Assembly (NCBI RefSeq): GCF_004745635.1
Contig: NZ_SRLB01000002.1
Span: forward strand, 186,001-250,000
Source of the DNA: Methylobacterium nonmethylotrophicum
Lineage (GTDB): Bacteria; Pseudomonadota; Alphaproteobacteria; Rhizobiales; Beijerinckiaceae
Length of the DNA stretch: 64,000 bases
Direction of reading: 5' to 3'
The notes under the pieces were generated by a model. The model was not told where the DNA came from. It did not search any database and saw only the letters and a list, made by a program, of their open reading frames with translations. Positions 1-8,629 of this stretch are shown piece by piece; positions within the stretch are counted from its first letter, which is position 1, and each line of letters begins with the position of its first letter. Made by a program: the position numbers and the translations under genes.

Positions 1-370
1 GGTCCCCGACGACGCCGCCGCCCAGCGCCAGGACGAGGTCGCGCCGCTCGATCCGGTGGGCGATCAGCCCGTCGCAGACCTGGGCGAAGCCGGCATAGCT
101 CTTCGAGCCCTCGCCGGGCGGCACCGTGATCAGCGCGGTGCGCAAGCCCGCCTCCGCCAGCGAGGCGGTGACGGCTGCACCGTACGCGGCCGCGACAGTC
201 TCGTCGCTCACCACCCCGACGGCCCGGGCCCCGAGGGCGGCAACGCGCGGGCCGATCTCGGCCAAGAGCCCCCGGCCGACCAGGATGTCGTAGGCCCGCC
301 CCCCGTCGAGGGGCACGTGAACGGTCTCGGTCAGCACGGTGCTCGGATCCGAAAAAGCGGGGTGGCTCAC
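1..370 (-). CDS. aroB: 3-dehydroquinate synthase, N-terminal part (cut by window edge)
   Basis: Only the first 123 codons are present; the gene continues past position 1. AroB closes DAHP to 3-dehydroquinate in the shikimate pathway (cytosolic, NAD and metal dependent). The visible part fits the NAD-binding N-terminal half: a beta-rich start with HVPLDGGRAYDILVGRG, a GVVSDETV strand, PPGEGSKSY, and the hallmark LALGGGVVGD at the edge. The start is a GTG (370-368) that overlaps the aroK stop in the sequence GTGA, so the two genes are probably translationally coupled. aroK-aroB is a classic proteobacterial pair. Confidence 0.93.
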   Translation of the reverse strand, partial: MSHPAFSDPSTVLTETVHVPLDGGRAYDILVGRGLLAEIGPRVAALGARAVGVVSDETVAAAYGAAVTASLAEAGLRTALITVPPGEGSKSYAGFAQVCDGLIAHRIERRDLVLALGGGVVGD

Positions 371-1059
371 TGGGCCGCGAGGCCGTGGCGGGCGGGCTCG
401 GGCGTGCCGCCGGACTCCGAGCCCTCCCCGGGCACGTCGCCCGCCGGCTCTCCCGCCAGGTCGCCCGCCAGGTCGCCTGCCAAGTCACCTGCCATGTAGG
501 CGTCGAGGGCCTCGAGCACGTCCTGCACCACCCGGTCGTGGGAGACGTCGCGGGAGACCACCACCACGTCGGCCCCGCCATAGACGGGATGGCGCAGGTC
601 CATCAGCCGGCGCATCGTGCCCTCGGGGTCCTCGTTCTGGAGCAGCGGCCGTCCCGGGCGCTTGCGCACCCGGCGCATCAGCACGTCGAGCTCCGCCTTG
701 AGCCAGACCGAGACCCCGGCCTCGGCGATGCGCCGGCGGGTCTCCGGCCGCATGAAGGCGCCGCCGCCGGTGGCCAGCACCATCGGCCCCTCGCGCAGCA
801 GGCGGGCGATCACCCGTTCCTCGCCGTCGCGAAAGCTCGGCTCGCCATAGATGGCGAAGATGTCCGGGATGGTCAGGCCGGCCGCCGCCTCGATCTCGTG
901 GTCGGCATCCTTGAAGATCAGGCCGAGGCGCCCGGCCAGGCGCTTGCCGACGGTGCTCTTGCCCGCGCCCATGAGCCCGACCAGCACGATCGAGCGCAGG
1001 CCGAGGCCCCGGCGCACGCGTGCCTCGATCGACGGGTCCTGGGCGGGATGCTGGTTCAT
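367..1059 (-). CDS. aroK: shikimate kinase
   Basis: Phosphorylates shikimate at the 3-hydroxyl with ATP. The 230-residue product has a Walker A motif GLMGAGKST (about residues 28-36), the DADHEIE substrate/Mg region, the GGGAF loop and a lid region with RPLL. I start at the ATG at 1059 (MNQHPAQDPS) because the kinase fold begins shortly after; the frame stays open upstream to 1230 but that extension is Arg/Pro-rich and unlike the family. Oddity: the C-terminus extends past the normal kinase end with a low-complexity GDLA tandem repeat encoded by a 12-bp DNA repeat. It is followed by aroB with a 4-base overlap. Confidence 0.93.
   Translation of the reverse strand: MNQHPAQDPSIEARVRRGLGLRSIVLVGLMGAGKSTVGKRLAGRLGLIFKDADHEIEAAAGLTIPDIFAIYGEPSFRDGEERVIARLLREGPMVLATGGGAFMRPETRRRIAEAGVSVWLKAELDVLMRRVRKRPGRPLLQNEDPEGTMRRLMDLRHPVYGGADVVVVSRDVSHDRVVQDVLEALDAYMAGDLAGDLAGDLAGEPAGDVPGEGSESGGTPEPARHGLAAQ
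434..495. repeat. 12-bp tandem repeat in the aroK 3' end
   Basis: About four imperfect copies of a 12-bp unit of the type AGGTCGCCCGCC. On the coding strand they encode GDLA/GDLA/GDLA/GEPA at the C-terminus of AroK. The repeat lies after the kinase core, so copy-number change would probably be tolerated. Confidence 0.7.
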
Positions 1060-1292
1060 GCGGCGTTGTTTAGCCTGTTTTTCGCGCAGGGCGAAACGGC
1101 GGATATCGGGGAAAACTGCGCGCCCGGCCAACCCGGCTCGGCACCCGCGCAACAGGCGCCGGCATTCCGTTCCCGCGGCGCCGGGCGGCCTTGCCTTGAG
1201 GGGGCGGCGCGTGGTCGAACCGGCAGCCAAGGTGGCCGGTGCGCTGCGCCTGCACCGATCGTTGTCACGCGTAGTCCCGGGGCCCGTCCGAC

Positions 1293-1439
1293 GTGCCGAC
1301 CCTCTTCCGCTTCCTGGCCGTGGTGGCGATCCTGGCCGGGCTCGCCTTCGCGGCGATGTTCGCGCTCGCCACCTTCGTCGAGCCGACGCCGCGCGAGATC
1401 TCCGTCACGATCCCGAACTCGAAGCTGCAGCCGAAATGA
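1293..1439 (+). CDS. small single-pass membrane protein upstream of xerD
   Basis: A 48-residue ORF that starts with GTG; an in-frame stop at 1272-1274 leaves no other upstream start. One hydrophobic helix (FLAVVAILAGLAFAAMFALA, residues 6-25) is followed by FVEPTPREISVTIP. That tail after the helix is one I recognise from small proteins encoded just before xerD in Rhizobiales; the function is not known to me. It ends 24 bases before the xerD start, so the two are likely co-transcribed. It lies divergent from aroK, and the 233-bp gap between them, with its AT-rich stretch at 1069-1085, probably holds both promoters. Confidence 0.8.
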   Translation: MPTLFRFLAVVAILAGLAFAAMFALATFVEPTPREISVTIPNSKLQPK

Positions 1440-1463
1440 GCGGCCCGCCATGAGCAGTCCGCG

Positions 1464-2384
1464 ATGAGCAGTCCGGGCCCGCAGGGCCTGATGCACGCCT
1501 ATCTCGACATGCTGGCGGCCGAGCGGGGCGCTGCCGCCAACACGCTCGCGGCCTACCGGCGCGACCTCGACGACTACCTCGCCCATCTCGCGGCCAGGCG
1601 CCTCGATCCCGGCGCCGTCGAGGCCGCGGGGGTGCGGGCCTACCTCGTCGAACTGGAGGCACGCGGGCTCAAGAGCACGTCGGCGGCCCGGCGACTCTCC
1701 TGCGTGCGCGGCTTCCACCGCTTCCTCTACGCGGAGGGCCTGGCCGAGAGCGATCCCACCGCGCCCGTCTCCGGGCCGAAGCGCGGCCGGGGCCTGCCGA
1801 AGGTGCTGTCGGTGGCGGAGGTCGACCGGCTCCTCACCGTCGCCAAGGAGGCGGCCCTCAACGCTCCGAACCCCGCCGAGGCGGCGCGGGCCGGGCGCAT
1901 GCACTGCCTGATCGAATTGCTCTACGCCACGGGCCTGCGCGTCTCCGAGCTCGTGGCCCTGCCGCGGGCGGCGGGCTCCACCAAGGAGCGCTTCCTGGTG
2001 GTGCGCGGCAAGGGCGGACGCGAGCGCCTGGTGCCGCTGACCGAGGTCGCCCGCAGCGCGATGGCGGACCACCTCGCCACCCTGACGGCGCCGGGCCCCT
2101 GGCTGTTTCCCGCCGACAGCGAGACCGGGCACCTCACCCGCCAGGCCTTCGCCCGCGACCTGAAGACCGTGGCCGCCGCCGCCGGGATCCGCACCGACAA
2201 GATCAGCCCGCACGTCCTGCGCCATGCCTTCGCCAGCCACATGCTGCAGAACGGCGCCGACCTGCGGGTGATCCAGGAGCTCCTCGGCCACGCCGACATC
2301 TCGACGACGCAGATCTATACCCACGTCCTCGACGAGCGCCTGAAGCAGATGGTGCGCGACCTCCACCCCCTGGCGAGCGCCTGA
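1464..2384 (+). CDS. xerD: site-specific tyrosine recombinase XerD
   Basis: 306 residues, normal for XerD. It acts with XerC at the dif site near the terminus to resolve chromosome dimers, under FtsK control. The N-terminal SAM-like core-binding domain covers about residues 5-95. The catalytic set is complete: Arg159 (ATGLRVSEL), Lys183 (RGKGGRER), His250-x-x-Arg253 (HVLRHAF), His276 (LLGHADIS) and the nucleophile Tyr285 (TQIYTHV). Placement next to aroK/aroB and the small membrane protein is the conserved chromosomal context, so this is the housekeeping recombinase and not a mobile-element integrase. Confidence 0.93.
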   Translation: MSSPGPQGLMHAYLDMLAAERGAAANTLAAYRRDLDDYLAHLAARRLDPGAVEAAGVRAYLVELEARGLKSTSAARRLSCVRGFHRFLYAEGLAESDPTAPVSGPKRGRGLPKVLSVAEVDRLLTVAKEAALNAPNPAEAARAGRMHCLIELLYATGLRVSELVALPRAAGSTKERFLVVRGKGGRERLVPLTEVARSAMADHLATLTAPGPWLFPADSETGHLTRQAFARDLKTVAAAAGIRTDKISPHVLRHAFASHMLQNGADLRVIQELLGHADISTTQIYTHVLDERLKQMVRDLHPLASA

Positions 2385-2483
2385 CGTCCCGCACCCGACC
2401 TCTCGGTCGACCGGTGACGCAGCGGCCGGCGCGACCTATCTCGTCGCCGGAAGGCGGCGGGAAGGCCGCGGGGGGAAGCGCAC

Positions 2484-3554
2484 GTGCCGGTCTCGACCCT
2501 GTCCCTCGTCGCGCAGGCGCTGGCCGCCGCGTTCGTCGTGATGACCCTGCTGCCGTTCTGGCGCAGCCGCGCCGGGCTGGTGCGCACCTTCGACTTCCCG
2601 CGCTTCCAGATCGCCGCCGCGATCCCGCCGGTGCTGATCCTGCTCATGGTCGCCGGGCACGATCCCGTCTCGCTCGCGCTCGGAGCCGGGCTCCTGGCGG
2701 CGCTGGGCCTGCAGCTGCGCCACATCCTGCCCTTCACCCGCCTGGCGCGGCCGTCCGCCCGCGCCGCCCCGGCGGATCCGGCGCCGGGGGCCTGCGTGGC
2801 GATCCTGATCGTCAACGTGCTGCAGTCGAATCGCGACTACGACCGGCTGCTGACGCTGGTGGCGGAGACGGATCCCGACCTGATCCTGGCGCTCGAGACC
2901 GATGCGGGCTGGCGCGACGCGCTCTTTCACCTGCGGGCGCGCTATCCCCACGGGGCCGACCAGCCCCAGGACAACACCTACGGGCTGCTGCTCTATTCCC
3001 GCCTCCCCCTCGACGACGTGCGGGTGCGCTTCCTCGTCGAGGACGACGTGCCGTCGGTGCGCGCCCGCGTCACGCTGCCCTCCGGCGAGCGGTTCACCTT
3101 CCACGGCGTGCATCCGCGCCCGCCGCATCCGGGCCAGAGCAGCGCGACACGGGACGGCGAGCTGATCCTGGTCGCCCGCGAGGTCGCCCGCGACGGCGGC
3201 CCCGCCGTGGTGGCGGGCGACCTCAACGACGTCGCCTGGTCGCGCACCACGCGGCTATTCCAGGCCATCGGCGGCCTTCTCGATCCCCGGGTCGGGCGCG
3301 GCGCCTACCCGACCTTCCATGCCCGCTGGCCGATGCTGCGCTGGCCGCTCGACCACGTCTTCTTCACCGAGCACTTCCTGCTCTCCCGGCTCGAGCGCCT
3401 GCCCGATATCGGCTCCGACCACTTCCCGATCCTGATCGCGCTCTGCCGCGACGAACGGGCCGAAGGTGTGCAGGAGCCGCCCGCCGCGGATGCGGAGGAT
3501 CACCGGGAGGGCGCCGAGGCGGTGGCGGAGGCCCGCGAGGAAGCGAGACCGTAA
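2484..3554 (+). CDS. membrane-anchored endonuclease/exonuclease/phosphatase family protein
   Basis: 356 residues. The first 90 or so residues hold hydrophobic segments (about 5-23, 47-62 and 65-85), so the enzyme is tethered to the inner membrane. The EEP (DNase I-like) domain follows: INVLQSNRDY, LALETDAGW (metal-binding Glu), FHGVHPRPP, AGDLNDVAWS (catalytic Asp/Asn) and the terminal SDHFPI (Asp-His). The acidic C-terminal tail is low complexity. These enzymes hydrolyse phosphodiester bonds in nucleic acids or lipids; the substrate cannot be read from the sequence. It stands alone between xerD and the GntR gene. Confidence 0.85.
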   Translation: MPVSTLSLVAQALAAAFVVMTLLPFWRSRAGLVRTFDFPRFQIAAAIPPVLILLMVAGHDPVSLALGAGLLAALGLQLRHILPFTRLARPSARAAPADPAPGACVAILIVNVLQSNRDYDRLLTLVAETDPDLILALETDAGWRDALFHLRARYPHGADQPQDNTYGLLLYSRLPLDDVRVRFLVEDDVPSVRARVTLPSGERFTFHGVHPRPPHPGQSSATRDGELILVAREVARDGGPAVVAGDLNDVAWSRTTRLFQAIGGLLDPRVGRGAYPTFHARWPMLRWPLDHVFFTEHFLLSRLERLPDIGSDHFPILIALCRDERAEGVQEPPAADAEDHREGAEAVAEAREEARP

Positions 3555-3555
3555 C

Positions 3556-3572
3556 AGTCAAACAGTATGACT
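3556..3572. promoter_or_regulatory. candidate operator: 17-bp inverted repeat upstream of the GntR gene
   Basis: AGTCA-N7-TGACT lies in a short AT-rich patch about 68 bases before the GntR start. Size and position would suit an autoregulatory FadR-type operator. The arms are only 5 bp, so chance is possible. Confidence 0.3.
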
Positions 3573-3639
3573 ATTCAACCGGGCATCGGCGTGCTGTAAG
3601 GGTCTAGTCGGCGCCGGCAGGCGCCTTGCGGACCGATTG

Positions 3640-4407
3640 ATGCGCGAACCCTTCGCCCCGTCCCGCCATCCCGGCAGCGCCCCCGCGGGGGCCGGCCTGG
3701 TGGTGATCCCGTCCGGACGGGCGCGCTCCAACCACGCCGAGGTGGCGCGCAGCCTCGGCACCGCGATCATCGGCGGCCGCTACGGCGCCGGCGCCAAGCT
3801 GCCGGGGGACGGCGAGCTGCTGGCCGCCTTCCGGGTGTCGCGGCCGGTCCTGCGCGAGAGCGTCAAGACCCTGGTGGCCAAGGGACTCCTCACCACCAAG
3901 GCCCGGGTCGGCACCGTCGTGCGCGAGCGCGCGGCCTGGAACATGTTCGACCCCGACGTGCTGGCCTGGCACCTCGAGGCCGGGATCGACCGGCGCTTCC
4001 TGCGCGACCTCGCGGAGATCCGCCTGGCGGTGGAGCCGGCGGCGGCGGCGCTCGCCGCCGAGCGCCGGGGCGAGGCCGACCTCGCCGCCCTGGAGGCCGG
4101 CCTGGCGCGGATGCGGGCCGCGCCGTCCGATTCCGACGGCTTCGCCGAGGGCGACCTCGCGCTCCACGTCGCGGTGGCGGTCGCCTCCGGCAACCCGTTC
4201 ATGCGCTCGATCGGCGGGGTGATCGAGGTGGCGCTCAGGGCCTCGTTCCAGCTCAGCGCCCCGGTCGAGGCGGCGGAGCGCGAGGCGACGCTCGCGGCCC
4301 ACGCGGACATCGTCGCGGCGATCCGCGCCCGCGACCCGGCGGCGGCCGCCGCCGCCATCACCGCGGTGATCCATAACGGCCTGCGCCGCCACGGCGCGGC
4401 GGGCTGA
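3640..4407 (+). CDS. GntR-family (FadR/FCD subfamily) transcriptional regulator
   Basis: 255 residues from the ATG at 3640. An N-terminal winged helix (about 25-95: HAEVARSLGTAIIGGRY...LLAAFRVSRPVLRESVKTL...GTVVRE) is followed by an all-helical FCD ligand-binding domain (about 105-250) with the Asp/His metal ligands expected in DIRFLRDLAEIR-like and ALHVAVAVASGN-like segments. FCD regulators usually repress sugar-acid catabolic operons and release on binding the acid. The dehydratase gene begins 23 bases downstream with its own strong Shine-Dalgarno site, so both are probably one transcript and this protein probably senses its substrate or a related sugar acid. Confidence 0.88.
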   Translation: MREPFAPSRHPGSAPAGAGLVVIPSGRARSNHAEVARSLGTAIIGGRYGAGAKLPGDGELLAAFRVSRPVLRESVKTLVAKGLLTTKARVGTVVRERAAWNMFDPDVLAWHLEAGIDRRFLRDLAEIRLAVEPAAAALAAERRGEADLAALEAGLARMRAAPSDSDGFAEGDLALHVAVAVASGNPFMRSIGGVIEVALRASFQLSAPVEAAEREATLAAHADIVAAIRARDPAAAAAAITAVIHNGLRRHGAAG

Positions 4408-4430
4408 CAGACGAACAGGAGGCTTACGCC

Positions 4431-5357
4431 ATGACCACAGCTCCCCGCCCCTATCGCGGCGTCTTCCCGGTCGCGCCGACGATCTTCCACGAGGACGGCA
4501 CCCTCGACCTCGACGGCCAGCGCCGGGCGATCGACTTCATGATCGAGGCCGGCTCGCACGGCCTGTGCATCCTCGCCAACTTCTCCGAGCAGTTCGTCCT
4601 CACCGATGCCGAGCGCGAGGAGGTGATGACAGCAGTGCTCGAACACGTCGCCGGGCGCGTGCCGGTGATCGTGACGACGACGCACTTCGCCACCCATATC
4701 TGCGCCGAGCGCTCGCGCCGCGCGCAGGACCTCGGCGCCGCCATGGTGATGATCATGCCGCCCTATCACGGGGCGACGATCCGGGTGACGGAAGCCGGAA
4801 TCGAGCGGTTCTTCCGCACCGTCTCGGATGCGATCTCGATCCCGATCATGATCCAGGACGCGCCGGTCTCCGGCACCACGCTCTCGGCCGCCTTCCTGGC
4901 CCGCCTCGCCCGCGAGGTCGGACAAGTCTCCTACTTCAAGATCGAGACCGCCCAGGCGGCGGCCAAGCTCCGCACGCTCCTCGAACTCGGCGGCGATGCG
5001 ATCGAGGGCCCGTGGGACGGCGAGGAGGCGATCACGCTGCTCGCCGACCTCGATGCCGGCGCCACCGGCGCGATGACGGGCGGCGGCTACCCGGACGGCA
5101 TCCGGCAGATCATCGACCCCTACCTCGCCGGGCGCCGCGACGAGGCGGTCCGGGCCTACGCCCGCTGGCTGCCGCTCATCAACTACGAGAACCGCCAGAC
5201 CGGGTTGGCTGCGGCCAAGATCCTGATGAAGGAGGGCGGCATCATCCGCTCGGACGCCGTGCGGGCGCCGCTCGAGCTGCCGCATCCGGCGACGCGCGCC
5301 GGGCTGATCGAGATCGCCCGCAGCCTCGACGCGGCGGTTTTGCGCTGGGGGCGGTGA
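4431..5357 (+). CDS. DapA-family lyase, probable 2-keto-3-deoxy-L-arabonate dehydratase
   Basis: 308 residues of the DHDPS/N-acetylneuraminate lyase TIM barrel. The Schiff-base lysine is Lys170 in SYFKIET; other barrel motifs are CILANFSEQF (Ser/Glu in the usual GTTGE position), VTTTHFATHIC, MIMPPYHG and IEGPWDGEEAI with GATGAMTGGG. From memory the sequence closely resembles the Azospirillum L-arabinose-pathway dehydratase (EC 4.2.1.43, 2-dehydro-3-deoxy-L-arabonate to 2-oxoglutarate semialdehyde), including NFSEQF and WDGEEAITLLADL. It is not dapA itself. A clear ribosome site (AGGAGG) precedes the ATG. No semialdehyde dehydrogenase is adjacent, so the complete pathway is not visible here. 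Confidence 0.82.
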   Translation: MTTAPRPYRGVFPVAPTIFHEDGTLDLDGQRRAIDFMIEAGSHGLCILANFSEQFVLTDAEREEVMTAVLEHVAGRVPVIVTTTHFATHICAERSRRAQDLGAAMVMIMPPYHGATIRVTEAGIERFFRTVSDAISIPIMIQDAPVSGTTLSAAFLARLAREVGQVSYFKIETAQAAAKLRTLLELGGDAIEGPWDGEEAITLLADLDAGATGAMTGGGYPDGIRQIIDPYLAGRRDEAVRAYARWLPLINYENRQTGLAAAKILMKEGGIIRSDAVRAPLELPHPATRAGLIEIARSLDAAVLRWGR

Positions 5358-5408
5358 CACCAGCCTCGCCGATCAACGGGACCGCCCCGCACCTGACCGC
5401 CGGACGCC

Positions 5409-6239
5409 TCAGGTGATCCGCCGGATGCTCTCGGCGATCTCCTGGTCGTCGAGGCAGCCGAGCCAGTCGTCGCGCATCAGGCGCGGCTTGCCGAACTGGA
5501 TCGCCTTGTTGCAGGCGTCCGAGAAGACACCGTCGACCTCGCCGAAGGTCACCGCCGCCAGGATGTTCAGGTGGCCGAGGAGGAAGTCGCGGGCGCACGA
5601 TTCCGGTACGCCCCGGCGCACGGTCTCGTCCATCGCCTCGCGCATCACCGCGAGCAGGGTCGCGCAGACCGTCTCCGACAGGCCGGGCTCGAGGAGCGCC
5701 ATCTGCTCCACGGTGACGCGGTGCGAGCGCAGGATCGGCGCCCAGATCGCCCGCGCGACGCGCTCGCCGAGGGCGTAGGCCTCCTCCGGCCCCTGCATCA
5801 GCGCGCTCACGATCGACTGGCGGGCCGCGATGCCGCCGAAATGATCGCGCCGGCCCTCCGGCGTGGTCTCGTCGTTGAAGATCGGCGGGTGGCAGGGATG
5901 GGTGACGAAGTAGGTCAGGTCCGGCCGCTCCGGCAGGTGGCCGGCGAAGGGTGCGGCGGCGTCGAGGATCACCACCATCGTGCCGGCCTTCAGCTTCGGC
6001 GCCAGGGCGTGGGAGACCTGGCCGATCAGCGTGTCGGGCACCGCCAGGACCACCACCCCGGCCCCGTCGAGCGCCGCATCCGCCTCGACAGAGGCGAGGC
6101 CGAGCTCGCTCGCGAGGCGCCGGCGTCCCGCCTCGCCGACCTCGACGGGAGCGAGCCGGAACTCCGAGTCGACGAGGTTGCGGGCGAGACGCATGCCCAT
6201 CTTCCCGCCGGCCCCGAACAGGGCGATCGTCTCGGTCAT
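5409..6239 (-). CDS. NAD(P)-binding oxidoreductase with phosphogluconate-dehydrogenase-like C-terminal domain
   Basis: 276 residues from the ATG at 6239, which is preceded by GAGGAG. An N-terminal Rossmann fold carries the dinucleotide motif GAGGKMG (9-15) and a second strand VVVLAVPDT; the helical C-terminal half (AIWAPILRSHRVTVEQMALLEP region, GVPESCARDFLLGHLNI) fits the PGDH_C type of 6-phosphogluconate-dehydrogenase relatives. Enzymes of this type include D-apionate oxidoisomerase and other sugar-acid oxidoisomerases, but I cannot assign the substrate. It converges on the dehydratase gene (51 bases between stops) and is divergent from the LysR gene, which probably controls it. Confidence 0.72.
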   Translation of the reverse strand: MTETIALFGAGGKMGMRLARNLVDSEFRLAPVEVGEAGRRRLASELGLASVEADAALDGAGVVVLAVPDTLIGQVSHALAPKLKAGTMVVILDAAAPFAGHLPERPDLTYFVTHPCHPPIFNDETTPEGRRDHFGGIAARQSIVSALMQGPEEAYALGERVARAIWAPILRSHRVTVEQMALLEPGLSETVCATLLAVMREAMDETVRRGVPESCARDFLLGHLNILAAVTFGEVDGVFSDACNKAIQFGKPRLMRDDWLGCLDDQEIAESIRRIT

Positions 6240-6386
6240 GGCGTGCTCCTCTCCCGGGCGCGCCGTCCGCCTCTTCTCGGGCCGTGACGGCGGCCGGAGA
6301 GTGGCGGCGCCGCGCCGGCGCGACAAGCGATTTGTCGTCCCGTCGCCGTGAGCTAAACTCACGGCCTATGCCGCTGGAGACGCGTG

Positions 6387-7322
6387 ATGGTCGAGCCCCT
6401 GCCCGCGCGGCTGCCATCGCTCGTGGCCCTGCGCGCCTTCGAGGCGGCGGCGCGCCACCGCAGCCTGACGCGGGCGGCCGCCGAGCTGTGCGTCACCCAC
6501 GGGGCGGTGAGCCGGCACGTCAAGGCGCTCGAGGCCGCCCTCGGCGTGCCGCTCCTGCGCCGGGGCGGCGTCGCCTCCGAGCCGACGCCGGAGGGCGCGC
6601 GCCTGGCCGAGGGCCTGGGCACGGCCTTCGGGCAGATCGCCGCCACCCTGGCCGAGATCGCGCCGGGGCCGCTCACCCTGTCCTGCTCGGCCTCGATCAT
6701 GCTGTGCTGGCTGATTCCGCGGATGCCGGCCTTCCACGCCGCCCACGGCGACGTGCCGGTGGAGCTCGACGCCAGTTACGACCGGGTCGATTTTGGCCGC
6801 GACCGGATCAGCGCGGCGATCCGCAGCAGCACGATCCCGGCGCCGCGGGACGCCCTGATCCGCGACCTCGGAAGGGAATGGATCGGCCCGGTCTGCGCGC
6901 CGGACTACCTGCGGGAGGTTTCTTTACGCCGGCCGGAGGACCTGCGCGGGGCGGCGCTGCTCGCGACCCGGACCCGGCCGGAGGCCTGGCGCGACTGGTG
7001 CGCGGCTTCCGGCCACCCCGACCTCGCGGCGGCGCCGAGGCGGAGCTTCGAGCACTTCTACCTGATGATCCAGGCCGCCTCCTGCGGCCTCGGCGTCGCG
7101 GTGGTGCCGCACATGCTGGTGATCGGCGAGGTCAAGGCCGGGCGGCTGGTGGCGCCCTTCGGCTTCGTGCCGGGCCAGCGCGCGCTGAAGCTCTGGATCG
7201 CCGGCCATCTCGGCGACCGTCCCGACCTGCGGGCGCTTGAGCGCTGGCTCGTCGCCGAGATGCGCTCGATCGTTCCGGATCCGGTCGACGGCGTGACGGC
7301 GGTGTCGCGGATCGGGGCTTAG
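6387..7322 (+). CDS. LysR-family transcriptional regulator (GcvA-like)
   Basis: 311 residues. An N-terminal winged helix-turn-helix (about 6-65: LVALRAFEAAARHRSLTRAA...GAVSRHVKALEAALGVPLLRR) is followed by a periplasmic-binding-type effector domain. The long opening PSLVALRAFEAAAR and VTHGAVSRHVKALE are typical of the GcvA/AmpR subgroup. A GTG directly before the ATG (6384) could also serve as start. The gene is divergent from the oxidoreductase gene with a 147-bp gap, the normal arrangement for a LysR regulator and its target. The ligand is unknown, perhaps a sugar acid given the neighbourhood. Confidence 0.88.
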   Translation: MVEPLPARLPSLVALRAFEAAARHRSLTRAAAELCVTHGAVSRHVKALEAALGVPLLRRGGVASEPTPEGARLAEGLGTAFGQIAATLAEIAPGPLTLSCSASIMLCWLIPRMPAFHAAHGDVPVELDASYDRVDFGRDRISAAIRSSTIPAPRDALIRDLGREWIGPVCAPDYLREVSLRRPEDLRGAALLATRTRPEAWRDWCAASGHPDLAAAPRRSFEHFYLMIQAASCGLGVAVVPHMLVIGEVKAGRLVAPFGFVPGQRALKLWIAGHLGDRPDLRALERWLVAEMRSIVPDPVDGVTAVSRIGA

Positions 7323-7918
7323 CGCCCGGGGGCCCGGATCGGGAGAGCGACGCATCGCGTCGCCTGTGCCTCCGCTCGCGCTGGGGAGCCCTGCGGTTCG
7401 CCGCCCTGCCGCCGGCCCGAGCCGCCGCCGGGACCGAGATGCGCCGGACGGGCGGCGGTCTGCCCCCGCCTCGACCAGACCTTTTCTCGGATGCGCCAGA
7501 CCGGCGTCGCGGTCGCGCAGCCCGCGCCGGAGTTCGCCGCCTCCCCAGGTGGCGACCTGGAAAACGCAGGCAGGCGGAGAAGGCGAGCGCATCCCGGCGA
7601 CCTCTCGCGGGCCCGAGAGCCGGAGCCCGCTCAGCTTGACCGTAGGAAGCGCCGCCGAGGGTGGAAAGCAGCCCTCCACGCCGCCCGGAAAGATCTGGAG
7701 CCGCCGCGGAGTAAAATCCGCTGTGAACGCATGGCGCCCACGAAAATTATTTGTGCGACTATTAATCCATGTTGCTTGTAAAAATCAGCATATGATCCAG
7801 ATCGATCCTATCATCGACGGATCCGAGACAGGTGTCGATGGCCGGGAGAGCCGTGCGCTTCCACCTGCAAACGCAAAGGGGGAGTCGCGATGGCCCCACA
7901 CCGAACCATTCCATAGAC
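7323..7918. other. 596-bp region without a convincing gene
   Basis: Open frames here are GC-driven and lack protein-like composition. The last 200 bases become AT-richer (7735-7800), which is a likely promoter region for the Crp/Fnr gene. A 20-bp word at 7655-7674 is repeated at 9230-9249 (see the repeat entry). No clear FNR or CRP palindrome was found. Confidence 0.5.
7655..7674 (+). repeat. copy 1 of a 20-bp direct repeat flanking the Crp/Fnr cassette
   Basis: CCGAGGGtgGAAAGCAGCCC matches 9230-9249 at 18 of 20 positions in the same orientation. The two copies bracket the Crp/Fnr gene and its two small followers. It may be a genome-wide short interspersed word. Confidence 0.4.
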
Positions 7919-8629
7919 ATGCTGATCCGCAAGCTGGAGAGCATCGCGCGGCTGTCCGACGAGGAGAAGAATGCGATCGGGCATCTGCCCGTGACGGTCA
8001 GGCCCTTGAATGCAGGGCAGGACATCGTGCGCGAGAAGGACCGCCCGTCGCAGTGCTGCCTCCTCCTGGAGGGCTGGGCCTGCCGCTACCAGATCCTCGG
8101 CAAGGGCAAGCGCCAGATCTTCTCGTTCCACATCCCGGGCGACATCCCCGACCTCCAGAGCCTGCACCTGAAGGTGATGGATCACAGCGTCTGCACGCAG
8201 TCTCAGGCCACGGTGGCGTTCATCCCGCACGAGGCGCTGCTCGAACTGACGGCCACCTTCCCCGGCATCGCGGCGATCCTCTGGCGCGACACGCTCGTGG
8301 ATGGGGCGGTTTTCCGGGAGTGGATGACCGGCATCGGACGGCGCACGGCCTTGCAGGCGGTCGCCCACCTCTTCTGCGAGCTGTACGTCAAGCTTGAGGC
8401 CGTGGGGCTCGCGCGGGATCACGCATACCGGCTTCCGCTCACGCAAGCAGATCTCGGGGATGCGCTCGGGTTGTCGAACGTCCACATCAACCGTGTGCTG
8501 AAGGAATTGCGCGGCAAGGGATGGATCACGCTGCACGGCGGCAGGCTGGAGATCAACGGCTGGCGGGAACTCGCCCACCTGTGTGACTTTGATCCCACGT
8601 ACCTGCATCTGGAACGCCGCGCAGCATGA
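7919..8629 (+). CDS. Crp/Fnr-family transcriptional regulator
   Basis: 236 residues from the ATG at 7919 (MLIRKLESIARL), a start typical of this group; an upstream in-frame start at 7832 would add a tail with no domain. An N-terminal cyclic-nucleotide-binding-type jelly roll (about 5-125) lacks the FNR cysteine cluster, so oxygen sensing through an iron-sulfur centre is unlikely. The C-terminal winged helix (about 150-225) has the recognition part LTQADLGDALGLSNVHINRVLKELR. The ligand is unknown. Its stop overlaps the start of the next ORF (ATGA), so the 80-residue protein is probably co-expressed. Confidence 0.87.
   Translation: MLIRKLESIARLSDEEKNAIGHLPVTVRPLNAGQDIVREKDRPSQCCLLLEGWACRYQILGKGKRQIFSFHIPGDIPDLQSLHLKVMDHSVCTQSQATVAFIPHEALLELTATFPGIAAILWRDTLVDGAVFREWMTGIGRRTALQAVAHLFCELYVKLEAVGLARDHAYRLPLTQADLGDALGLSNVHINRVLKELRGKGWITLHGGRLEINGWRELAHLCDFDPTYLHLERRAA

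Noticed and set aside
1464..2384. Tyrosine recombinase as an island integrase
   Set aside because: It lies 23 kb away in its conserved aroK-xerD context and is the chromosomal XerD.
5409..6239. Calling the oxidoreductase gnd or D-apionate oxidoisomerase outright
   Set aside because: The C-terminal similarity is only to the broader PGDH-like group and the substrate cannot be read from the sequence.
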